IMG/VR virus record: IMGVR_UViG_3300033148_006964 | Location: 1-64,000 of that record | Source of the DNA: a virus | Strand: one strand, 5' to 3' | DNA length: 64,000 nt | Shown: positions 41,601 to 47,280 of the stretch, one piece after another | Layout: every line of letters begins with the position of its first letter | Position numbering within the stretch: position 1 is the first letter of the stretch | Notes under the pieces: generated by a model | Told to the model about the DNA's origin: nothing | Database searches by the model: none | What the model saw: the letters and a program-made list of their open reading frames with translations, nothing else | Translations under genes and position numbers: made by a program

Positions 41601-42957
41601 ATCTATTTGTAGGAGTTACAGAATTTACAGTCCAATAGTTTTCTCTTTCTGTAGGCATTTTATCTAAAAAAGATTTTTTATGCTTATCCCTTAAAAAGAA
41701 ATCACTAGTTAAAAATTTTGATATAAAGACAACACTATGTATAGTATGTTCTCTATTAGTAAGATTTGATATTCGTTTACAACTACGTATTCTATTAGAT
41801 CCAATACCAAGTTTATAACAAACATCTCTTACAAATTTTAACGATTTTTTATTGCTACTATGTAATATTGAAGATCCGTTTGATACAGATCCGTCAGCAG
41901 CAAAATATCCTATTAGCCATCCTAATAAATAAGAACTATTTTCATGAATATCAGGTAATCTTTTATAATAATTTGGTAGATTTTTTATTATAGTTTTTGT
42001 CTTTTTCTCTTCAATATCTTTTTTATTGAAATAATTAGACAATTTCATTTTTTCTCCAAATAATTCTAATCGATTTGAATGGCGTTCTGTTTCAACTGAT
42101 GTTCCATCTCCGTAACATATTCCATGCATAATTCCTATTGAAGATGGTTTTAAGTTTGAAGAATTTAAACAGTTTTGACCAAAGACACATTGTAATTTAT
42201 GTTTATTTGGTCTAAGGTCTTTTGTTAAAAATTCTACATATTTAAAATTTCTATATTTAACTCTTCTATCTATACAAAACCACCTATGGTCTTTTGTTGT
42301 AAAGATTGTTTTTTTTACACCACATCTAGTTAAAATTAATTCATATAACTGTTGTTTTCCAAAACTATTAATTGGAGCTTTTACCCACTTACCATTATTT
42401 GTAAGGATGGTTTGTTGGGTGTCTTTACAATCTCCTAGTTTTTTTACACCTTCGCTAGTTATAAACTCAGTATTATATTCAAAACAATTATTTAAACATG
42501 CTGCTCCTACTTTATTAACGTGCTCAGTGTTTGACATCCATATGCCTCTACCTGGAGGAAGGAACTTCATATTAAATATTAAATCATACATGATCTTTGC
42601 TGATGCTTGAGCTTTACCGTTATACCATGGAACTCTATGAGAAAAACAATGTCGTTTTTGTATTGTAAAGCAACCTTCCACAACACGTCTAACAGTTTCA
42701 AACCATTTTTCTTTTTTTGTTTTTCCATATTCATCTTCATATGTTCTTGAGTAAGTCCTCATATAAGTAAATTCACCCAGAGGCCCCCAAGGTACTTTTT
42801 TCTTGGCATAACCTTGCACAAATTCTTCACTTAAATAAAAAGGTATAAATCTTGATGAGGTTTCTTCTTGTACAAAAAAACCACTATTTGACTTTAAAAC
42901 TGAACCATGCAAGTTGTCAGCCAAAATTTCCTCCTCAGTTTTTGATATTATATCCAT
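38659..42957 (-). CDS. nrdJ: Adenosylcobalamin-dependent ribonucleotide reductase (class II, RTPR-type) with two inteins, 1432 aa
   Basis: The extein matches monomeric B12-dependent reductase: PPGRGIWMSNTEHV, LMDMSMLGVGVGFDTKG, SGNVRRTA, IKITSVKPSGSVSLLPGVSPG and a C-terminal CDGDSC Cys pair for re-reduction. Removing residues 158-477 and 716-1136 leaves a 691-residue enzyme. After splicing, the active site reads C715-S1137-E1138...C1147. In the known enzyme these correspond to the thiyl-radical Cys408, Glu410 and redox Cys419, with identical spacing (Cys to Cys 11). C478 would be the partner redox Cys119. The enzyme makes deoxynucleotides without oxygen, needing B12 from the host. Start overlaps the upstream 62-aa gene by 10 bases. 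Confidence 0.92.
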   Translation of the reverse strand: MDIISKTEEEILADNLHGSVLKSNSGFFVQEETSSRFIPFYLSEEFVQGYAKKKVPWGPLGEFTYMRTYSRTYEDEYGKTKKEKWFETVRRVVEGCFTIQKRHCFSHRVPWYNGKAQASAKIMYDLIFNMKFLPPGRGIWMSNTEHVNKVGAACLNNCFEYNTEFITSEGVKKLGDCKDTQQTILTNNGKWVKAPINSFGKQQLYELILTRCGVKKTIFTTKDHRWFCIDRRVKYRNFKYVEFLTKDLRPNKHKLQCVFGQNCLNSSNLKPSSIGIMHGICYGDGTSVETERHSNRLELFGEKMKLSNYFNKKDIEEKKTKTIIKNLPNYYKRLPDIHENSSYLLGWLIGYFAADGSVSNGSSILHSSNKKSLKFVRDVCYKLGIGSNRIRSCKRISNLTNREHTIHSVVFISKFLTSDFFLRDKHKKSFLDKMPTERENYWTVNSVTPTNRYEEVFCVTVKNEGKFALADNILTGNCSYVSSKNLALDPVGPFRFLMDMSMLGVGVGFDTKGAGEIIIKQPAFVKTAAIVPDTREGWVETMSIVLNGFFTGSEIPEFDYSIIRPEGAPIKGFGGTASGSGPLKQMVNMLTKMLITHIDQKITSTIIVDICAMIGKCVVSGNVRRTALIALGDPNDEQFINMKDYKLFPKELKNWRWASNNSVFAEVGQDYTDIAKKIAVNGEPGLFWLDNAKKYSRMVDPQNDLDYKAVGCNPCCVVGETLIAVADGRNAVPIKQLVDEDNDVPVYSLDKNGKSTISYMRQFHKTGEKVPVYKVTLDDGSCVRVTEDHKFIRRDGYIALCYELQAGDSLMPFRAYVKRDRRYVETTPGKENWILDIQSRRIFEAYSNKKIPKKVHIHHIDKNKKNDLINNLEAIPQSEHISFHSSGESNPMYGKQHSKDTKRKIGNKTIDRMEKQKIIMKKYWDSEEWRSQFKGESLKKWHKGVQKEYFEKAISTGLKAKYNKVGKCIITRTCDQCKVEYDVPYRLRNTAFCSQKCNLIFLNTGHGSKKRKQAQKDKFELTQKAKLASQIKIYNDLKFKLKRDPFKLEWMEGCKQNSVPYRIRQTGSTGNKFALTSYKQLKELAAIANHKVVSVEFDGHEDVYNGTVDSHHTLGVISSKLLDDSCNSCTGIYLHQSEQTLESYELCNLVETFPSLHATYDEYRLTLKYAYLYAKTVTLLPTHWEPTNAVLLRNRRIGTSQSGIIDAFIRHGRQTVLEWSQQGYKYLRELDGIYSDWLCIPRSIKITSVKPSGSVSLLPGVSPGIHYAHSEYYIRRIIVAKSSPLVNIMVEAGYNVVPCYGKEDTMMVVEFPVKTKYFIKGKKEVTMWEQFLNASDYQKYWCDNQVSITVTFKKDEVRDIANALSIFDSRLKSVSMLPYNDHGYKQAPYEEIDEATYIKMSKNLKKPNYTNFINQAIGEKYCDGDSCQLPAS
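39550..40812 (-). other. Intein 2 of nrdJ with HNH homing endonuclease (421 aa)
   Basis: Protein residues 716-1136. It begins CVVGETLIAVADG (block A), has VTEDHKF (block B, T-x-x-H), an HNH endonuclease HIHHIDKNKKNDLINNLEA (about 856-874) with NPMYGKQHSKDTKRKIG-like NUMOD segments and a CxxC...CxxxC zinc-type cluster, and ends EDVYNGTVDSHHTLGVI (block F) then GIYLHQ before S1137. A terminal Gln instead of Asn is known in some inteins. The boundary is set by the spacing of the restored active site, so it is well supported. Confidence 0.85.
41527..42486 (-). other. Intein 1 of nrdJ with LAGLIDADG homing endonuclease (320 aa)
   Basis: Protein residues 158-477. It starts CFEYNTEFITSEGVKKLGD, has TTKDHRW as the block B His motif and two LAGLIDADG-type motifs, IMHGICYGDGTS (about 276-287) and LLGWLIGYFAADGSV (344-358). 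It ends VTVKNEGKFALADNILTGN followed by C478. The intein interrupts just before the Cys that acts in the redox pair, so the host protein is inactive until spliced. Confidence 0.88.
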
Positions 42958-43136
42958 AAAGGTTTATCTTCATTCTTTTTTGGGGTTGCTGCGTATTTTT
43001 TCTTTTTATAATATTGTTCAATTTCGATTGGAACTTCTTTATCATTATTAACTGCGTTAATATTATGAATCATTCCAAAGAATTTATCCTTAAAGTTTTC
43101 AGGCATTGATAGTGACACATAAACACGATCCGACAT
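42948..43136 (-). CDS. Small hypothetical protein, 62 aa, upstream of nrdJ
   Basis: AAAGGAG lies 6 bases before the ATG. The short basic C-terminus (YYKKKKYAATPKKNED) overlaps the nrdJ start by 10 bases, so the two are co-translated. It is not recognised; a reductase accessory role is possible from position only. Promoter-like site C lies 28 bases upstream. Confidence 0.6.
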   Translation of the reverse strand: MSDRVYVSLSMPENFKDKFFGMIHNINAVNNDKEVPIEIEQYYKKKKYAATPKKNEDKPLWI

Positions 43137-43163
43137 CTTATCTCCTTTATATAAATAACTATT

Positions 43164-43179
43164 CCATAATAGTTATTAC
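43164..43179 (-). promoter_or_regulatory. Minus-strand promoter-like site C, in front of the nrdJ unit
   Basis: Minus-strand GTAATAACTATTATGG, with TATTAT as -10 and CTTTGTGTAATAA preceding as in site B. It would start a message of the 62-aa gene and nrdJ. Confidence 0.6.
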
Positions 43180-43199
43180 ACAAAGGAGGATAAGATAAC

Positions 43200-43226
43200 A
43201 AAAGCGGATCATGGAGATCCGCTTTT
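43200..43226 (-). terminator. Rho-independent terminator
   Basis: AAAAGCGGATC (43200-43210) pairs with GATCCGCTTTT (43216-43226) around a 5-base loop. On the minus strand the 3' arm itself ends in a TTTT run. The stem contains the stop codon of the gene at 43209-43751. Confidence 0.8.
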
Positions 43227-43751
43227 ATCTATTTTAGCATCATATTCATCTTTAACAAAACCTATAGGAGCACTATTCCAATGATGCATTCTAAATGCCG
43301 CAATCATTTGAGGATATGCTTTTTCTATCATGATAATATTATCATGATCTGAATTTTCTATGGTATTTGCTAGACCAGTTACCAACGCGCCACTCATATA
43401 CTTGTACCAATAAAAAGATCCCCTTTTACATGTGTCTGCATTATATTTAATTTTTCTCTTTGTATCAGGAGTCGCAATGATTGGATGTAATGATACAGGC
43501 ACTTTGTTCCAGTTCGGTTCTTTAAATGCGTCAACCATATGAGGATACATTGATTTTATTTTATTAAGATTATTATTATCTGCATGCTGTATTGCTTGTG
43601 TAAGGCTTTTAAAAAAGTCCGATTGTTGTGCCATATACCATTCAAAACAACCTTTTTCAAACATAATATTCTCCGTTTCACTTTTTTTTAAAAATTTTAA
43701 AAACTTAATTGATAAGATCAGTATTATTATTAAAACAACACCGATCCCCAT
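43209..43751 (-). CDS. Membrane-anchored protein with two tandem repeats, 180 aa
   Basis: ATG at 43751 is preferred; a TTG at 43775 would overlap the upstream gene. Residues 1-22 form an N-terminal membrane helix (MGIGVVLIIILILSIKFLKF). Two repeats of about 57 residues follow: KGCFEWYMAQQSDFF...AYPHMVDAF-type first copy and RGSFYWYKYMSGALV...AYPQMIAAF second. Shared positions include W-Y near the start, L-x-x-x-I and Y-P-x-M-x-x-A-F near the end, and W-N. The function is unknown. There is no clear Shine-Dalgarno, so it may be coupled to the upstream gene, which stops 11 bases earlier. Confidence 0.6.
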   Translation of the reverse strand: MGIGVVLIIILILSIKFLKFLKKSETENIMFEKGCFEWYMAQQSDFFKSLTQAIQHADNNNLNKIKSMYPHMVDAFKEPNWNKVPVSLHPIIATPDTKRKIKYNADTCKRGSFYWYKYMSGALVTGLANTIENSDHDNIIMIEKAYPQMIAAFRMHHWNSAPIGFVKDEYDAKIDKSGSP

Positions 43752-43761
43752 TAATACATTA

Positions 43762-44031
43762 TTACAGATCAACAAAATTTTTAATACTCATTTCAATTTT
43801 TATACTACCTTTTTTAGGTAACGGCATTTCACCAAGAGCTATTCCTTCATCGTTATACGCTACTACTTTTACTGGTATTAAACTTGTTTTCTTTCCTTCT
43901 TGCCCACGCTTATCCGCTATCACCGCAAGATCTTCATTGATATCAAAACCCTGTCCTTCTTTATAAACTGATGGATCTTCATCTTTAGTTTTAAGGTCTT
44001 TGAAATTAAGCAACTTATTATTATCTGGCAT
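43762..44031 (-). CDS. Small hypothetical protein, 89 aa
   Basis: The frame could begin further upstream, but ATG 44031 (MPDNNKLLNFKDLKTKDEDP) follows AGGAGGAG by about 4 bases and is chosen. The protein is charged and soluble; no family is recognised. A terminator hairpin lies just upstream of its ribosome site, so expression may require read-through. Confidence 0.55.
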   Translation of the reverse strand: MPDNNKLLNFKDLKTKDEDPSVYKEGQGFDINEDLAVIADKRGQEGKKTSLIPVKVVAYNDEGIALGEMPLPKKGSIKIEMSIKNFVDL

Positions 44032-44054
44032 AACTCCTCCTAATAAAAAAAAAT

Positions 44055-44080
44055 AAAAAAAGAGGTTGATATACAACCTC
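44055..44080 (-). terminator. Rho-independent terminator or attenuator
   Basis: On the minus strand GAGGTTG-TATAT-CAACCTC is followed by seven T. It lies between the 45-aa gene (upstream) and the 89-aa gene (downstream). Confidence 0.8.
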
Positions 44081-44092
44081 TTTTAAATTGAT

Positions 44093-44230
44093 TTACACTC
44101 TATTAATCCTTCTACTGTTTTTTTTCATTTCCTTTCTGATTCTTTTTTTTGCTACATAATTTCTTGGCCTTATCTTTGATTTAATACTTCCAATACCGGT
44201 TGGATTTAAAATTGAATCTAATGCATGCAT
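44093..44230 (-). CDS. Very small basic protein, 45 aa
   Basis: This short gene reads MHALDSILNPTGIGSIKSKI at the start and has a basic C-terminal half (KKRIRKEMKKNSRRINRV). It has a strong AAAAAAGGAGG ribosome site. The basic tail suggests nucleic-acid or membrane binding, but no family is recognised. An AAAGGGTGGCT element lies in its leader. Support is the strong ribosome site and position in a small-gene unit. Confidence 0.5.
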   Translation of the reverse strand: MHALDSILNPTGIGSIKSKIRPRNYVAKKRIRKEMKKNSRRINRV

Positions 44231-44268
44231 ACGGCCTCCTTTTTTAGCCACCCTTTAAGTATGTTTGT

Positions 44269-44415
44269 TTAAGCTTCAAATATATTTGCTAAAACATTAT
44301 CATCTTCATCAAATAAGTTTTTGTTTGATTGTGTTTTTCCGATGAACCCCTCATTAAAATTTTCATTTCTTTCACTAGGTAATAAATCATTATCATATAA
44401 TTCATCATCTTCCAT
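44269..44415 (-). CDS. Very small acidic protein, 48 aa
   Basis: Starts MEDDELYDNDLLPSERNENF and ends ANIFEA. CAAGGAG lies 8 bases before the ATG. It is strongly acidic, as many small phage proteins that act on host factors or nucleoid proteins are. Promoter-like site D lies about 110 bases upstream, making it the first gene of the unit 44415 to 43209. Confidence 0.5.
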   Translation of the reverse strand: MEDDELYDNDLLPSERNENFNEGFIGKTQSNKNLFDEDDNVLANIFEA

Positions 44416-44527
44416 TATAAACTCCTTGATATAATATGTAAGATCTTTAAATATTATATATCATTGGAGCTTTATATTGCAAATTATATGTTAAGATTTT
44501 TTTTAATTATAAAGATAATAACTGTTC

Positions 44528-44543
44528 CCATATTAGTTATTAC
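44528..44543 (-). promoter_or_regulatory. Minus-strand promoter-like site D
   Basis: Minus-strand GTAATAACTAATATGG, with TAATAT as -10. It precedes the four small genes between 44415 and 43209. The distance to the first gene is about 110 bases and AT-rich. Confidence 0.55.
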
Positions 44544-44562
44544 GTAAAAAAAAGAAAAATCA

Positions 44563-44597
44563 CAAAAAAAAAGACAAAGCAAATCGCTTTGTCTTTT
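44563..44597 (-). terminator. Rho-independent terminator
   Basis: AAGACAAAGC (44571-44580) pairs with GCTTTGTCTT (44586-44595) around a 5-base loop, and on the minus strand T-rich sequence follows. It closes the operon that ends at 44624. Confidence 0.9.
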
Positions 44598-44623
44598 AAT
44601 ATTAAATAAGAACTGTTATGTCA

Positions 44624-45385
44624 TTATACAGTGCGTTTCCATTCTTCATTTATATAACTATATATTTGTCTCTCATTATAGCATAAGATTGGAACCCCAG
44701 AAATAATAACAGCAACTTTATAACCATCTTTTATGGGCATTAAGTATTTATTTTTATTAATACTAGCCTGGGCAGTTTCAATATCATCAAAATAATCTCT
44801 AACCTGTACAGTTTTAGTTTTTTCATTTATAGAGTATTCAACTGTAAATCCAGCTATTTCATATTTATCATCAACAGAGTCTATATCTATATCAGGTATA
44901 ATCTGACCACCTTCATTTGCTGGATCACTTACTTGTTCTTTCATCATTTCTGTTGTCTTTGTATTTATAATGCCACCTTCAATTTCATTATTAGACCTAA
45001 CGTCTTGTACACTACTTGGGTCAAATCCTGGGTTTTTAGATTTAGGCATTGCAGGTAGTTCGCCTTTTTTTAATTCTATTATATTAGGTTTAGAGTCTGT
45101 TTTTTCATCTTCACTATCAATAGGATGCGCTATGTCTTCCATTACCGCTGTATTTGTATCGTCTTCTACATTTTCTGGTTCAGATGTTTCCGCAATCTCT
45201 TCTAAAGTTTTAGCGTTAACAGCTTCAGGAGCTTCCTGGGCGTCTTTAATAAGATCTTCCATAGGATTACCAGAAGAGCCAGCATTGTACTCTATAGAGC
45301 CTTCTCCTTTTGCTGTTACAGATTCAACATCAACATCCTTAGATTCTTCATTTTCTGCATGTACATTAGTTTTTTCTTCGTTCAT
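44624..45385 (-). CDS. Acidic hypothetical protein, 253 aa
   Basis: ATG 45385 is preferred to the one at 45391 because GGAGG is 6 bases from it. The N-terminal 150 residues are acidic, disordered-looking and low in hydrophobics; the C-terminal 80 residues form a folded domain (FTVEYSINEKTKTVQVRDYF, then LMPIKDGYKVAVIISGVPIL). No family is recognised. It is the last gene of a three-gene unit with the next two entries. Confidence 0.55.
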   Translation of the reverse strand: MNEEKTNVHAENEESKDVDVESVTAKGEGSIEYNAGSSGNPMEDLIKDAQEAPEAVNAKTLEEIAETSEPENVEDDTNTAVMEDIAHPIDSEDEKTDSKPNIIELKKGELPAMPKSKNPGFDPSSVQDVRSNNEIEGGIINTKTTEMMKEQVSDPANEGGQIIPDIDIDSVDDKYEIAGFTVEYSINEKTKTVQVRDYFDDIETAQASINKNKYLMPIKDGYKVAVIISGVPILCYNERQIYSYINEEWKRTV

Positions 45386-45400
45386 TACCATCCTCCAGCA

Positions 45401-45739
45401 TTAAAGTTTATTATTTCGGTTTTGTAATTCTTTATCCATGGTTTCAAATATAGATATTATTGATGACTTTATAAGTTCATCTTTTAATATTATGTAAATC
45501 GGGTATTCAAGATTAAGCACCCCACTGGGGTCAATTATGCCTATTTCGCAATTAAAAAGGTGTTTTCTAAGAAAAGATACTGCATTAATAAGTTTTGATT
45601 TATCTAATAATTTAACATGATATTCGCCTTTTGGCTTTTCATCAATAAGGACTTCACGAATTTCAAAAAATTTATATTCCATTATAGCATAATGGATATT
45701 TTGTGGTTGAGTTGGTATGCCGTATCTATACGATTTCAC
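45401..45739 (-). CDS. Hypothetical protein, 112 aa
   Basis: The GTG start overlaps the stop of the upstream ribbon-helix-helix gene by four bases (GTGA), so the two are coupled. The protein has alternating strands and helices and no recognisable motif. It may be the partner of that DNA-binding protein. Confidence 0.55.
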   Translation of the reverse strand: MKSYRYGIPTQPQNIHYAIMEYKFFEIREVLIDEKPKGEYHVKLLDKSKLINAVSFLRKHLFNCEIGIIDPSGVLNLEYPIYIILKDELIKSSIISIFETMDKELQNRNNKL

Positions 45740-45939
45740 TTAGCGTCCTGGATTGATAATTTTATTTTAAATTTATTGGGATCATCAATATATGAATCTA
45801 TGAAAGCTGATAATATAGATTGCATAGTCGTTCCATTTTTATGAGCAGTTTCTTTAAATTCTTTTCTTTGTACATTTAAAAGTTTTAAATTTAATGTAGA
45901 CACTTTGTCTTCGCTTAGATCATTAATATTATTTATCAT
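45736..45939 (-). CDS. Small ribbon-helix-helix-type DNA-binding protein, 67 aa
   Basis: The pattern VSTLNLKLLNVQRKEFKETA then GTTMQSILSAFIDSYI is a strand followed by two helices, as in Arc/CopG-type repressors that bind operator DNA as dimers. It opens a minus-strand unit facing the divergent tail operon across an AT-rich gap (45940-46116), so it may control one of them. The ATG has no strong ribosome site (ATAGGAC is the nearest). Confidence 0.6.
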   Translation of the reverse strand: MINNINDLSEDKVSTLNLKLLNVQRKEFKETAHKNGTTMQSILSAFIDSYIDDPNKFKIKLSIQDAK

Positions 45940-46050
45940 ATTTAGTCCTATTTTTATTATTATATTTTATATATTGTTTAATATAATATATGATAATGTT
46001 TTATGCAAATAATTTGTGATAATATATTATTTTATATATTATTTTATATG

Positions 46051-46085
46051 TTGCATTATATGGGTTAAAATATTATTTTATAATC
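46051..46085 (+). promoter_or_regulatory. Promoter-like site TTGCAT-17-TATTTT for the tail operon
   Basis: TTGCAT (46051-46056), 17 bases, then TATTTT (46074-46079) running into ATAATC. It fits the TTGCNT series (10377, 28744, 31181) and lies 32 bases before the start of the tail chaperone gene. The rest of the 177-base divergent gap is AT-rich with no other feature seen. Confidence 0.5.
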
Positions 46086-46116
46086 ATTGACTAATTAAAT
46101 GCAATAAGGAGGCATT

Positions 46117-46869
46117 ATGGAAGATAAACAAAGTGGTGGAGTTTTTGATCAAAAACCTATAAAAGAAGATGTCCCAGCTGCGTCTCCTATAGCAGAGGCG
46201 CCTAAAGAAAATTTTAAATCACCTGAAAATCAATCTCAACAACAAATGCCTCATAAAGCAATAAAAGAAAATGAGGATACTAAAAATTTAGGATCTTCTA
46301 GTGATGCTGATAATGTTCAGGAAGAGCTTGAAGATTTGGAAAAGGTATCTCCAGAAGATTTAAAATTAGCGGAACAGTTAATTTTTAAAGGATATGCTGA
46401 AAAAGATATTGAGATGCTAAATTTACCAGGAAATGTTTTTACAATTTGTTCTACAAGTGCTGCTGAATATGACATTATTGATGAAGTGGTTTTTGATAAA
46501 GTAAAAGGGTATGAGACAGATGACGGTAAAATAGATATGCCTCAAAATAAGCTAACAGCGTTAAAAACAGCTCTTATGATAGCTATTTCATATAGAGGTA
46601 GGAATAAAGAAGAGATCTGCGTTGATTCTGTGAACCATTTAAATACTATTAAAAATGCGATAATAAAGATCAGTGAATACCAAATGCTTGGTGAGATTAA
46701 AAAATTAGATGAATTAAAAGAAAGTTTAAAAAAATCATTATTGGTAAGGGCAATTCATATAATGAAACTTCCTACACAGATAATAGATTTTCTTTCTTCT
46801 GAAAAGCTCGCTTTTGATAGCACTATGTATAGGATTATGACTACTAAAAAAATACTCCCAAAATCCTAG
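46117..46869 (+). CDS. Tail assembly chaperone, zero-frame product, 250 aa
   Basis: ATAAGGAGG precedes the ATG. The N-terminal 85 residues are polar and disordered-looking; the rest is helical (from PEDLKLAEQLIFKGYAEKDI). Its position directly before the tape-measure gene is that of tail assembly chaperones (lambda G/GT type), which often use a programmed -1 frameshift. A slippery heptamer lies just before its stop codon, and the -1 frame is open for another 101 codons. Thus the gene very probably yields two products, this one and a longer fusion. Confidence 0.7.
   Translation: MEDKQSGGVFDQKPIKEDVPAASPIAEAPKENFKSPENQSQQQMPHKAIKENEDTKNLGSSSDADNVQEELEDLEKVSPEDLKLAEQLIFKGYAEKDIEMLNLPGNVFTICSTSAAEYDIIDEVVFDKVKGYETDDGKIDMPQNKLTALKTALMIAISYRGRNKEEICVDSVNHLNTIKNAIIKISEYQMLGEIKKLDELKESLKKSLLVRAIHIMKLPTQIIDFLSSEKLAFDSTMYRIMTTKKILPKS
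46857..46863 (+). other. Programmed -1 frameshift site CCCAAAA
   Basis: The heptamer C-CCA-AAA fits the X-XXY-YYZ rule in the zero frame of the chaperone gene (codons CCA 46858-46860 and AAA 46861-46863). The zero-frame stop follows at 46867-46869. Slipping back one base leads into the open -1 frame. Confidence 0.75.
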
Positions 46870-47168
46870 GGACTACTACAGGTACGGCTCGTGCTAATTT
46901 TATAGCTAATAATATTAAGTTTGAGTATGGGTCAACCCGCGAAAGTATCGCAATTTCAGAATTTAATCGTCAAAGAGGAATAACGTTTATATCTTCACTC
47001 TTTGCTGTAGTAGACCCAAAACAAATTAATAAAGCGGTACAGCAGTATAGAAGTGTTTTATATCCTGAAGAGAGATATGATGATATTATGTATATTAAGA
47101 AAGCTCAAAAAATGTTTGAAAAACTTAGAAAACATGATATTAAGATTATGCCGTTTAAGATTAAGTAG
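46863..47168 (+). CDS. -1 frame extension of the tail assembly chaperone (101 residues added)
   Basis: From base 46863 the -1 frame reads ILGTTTGTARANFIANN and continues to a stop at 47166-47168 without interruption; the fusion product would be 350 residues. There is no start codon or ribosome site near the beginning (the first in-frame ATG lies more than 200 bases in), so independent translation is unlikely. A C-terminal extension made at low frequency is what GT-type chaperones need. Confidence 0.75.
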   Translation: MLGTTTGTARANFIANNIKFEYGSTRESIAISEFNRQRGITFISSLFAVVDPKQINKAVQQYRSVLYPEERYDDIMYIKKAQKMFEKLRKHDIKIMPFKIK

Positions 47169-47198
47169 TAAAATTTAAGAATTAATTATATAATAATA

Positions 47199-47227
47199 GG
47201 GATATGGATTGCTCATATCCCTTTTTT
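47199..47227 (+). terminator. Rho-independent terminator
   Basis: GGGATATG (47199-47206) pairs with CATATCCC (47214-47221) around a 7-base loop, followed by six T. It lies between the chaperone pair and the tape-measure gene and would lower expression of downstream genes. Confidence 0.92.
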
Positions 47228-47280
47228 GTTTTATATTATATGTACCTGCCATTAATATGTTTTTTATTTAAGGAGTTAAG

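Noticed and set aside
46863-47168. Independent gene after the tail chaperone
   Set aside because: No start codon or ribosome site occurs at its beginning, and the slippery heptamer explains it better.
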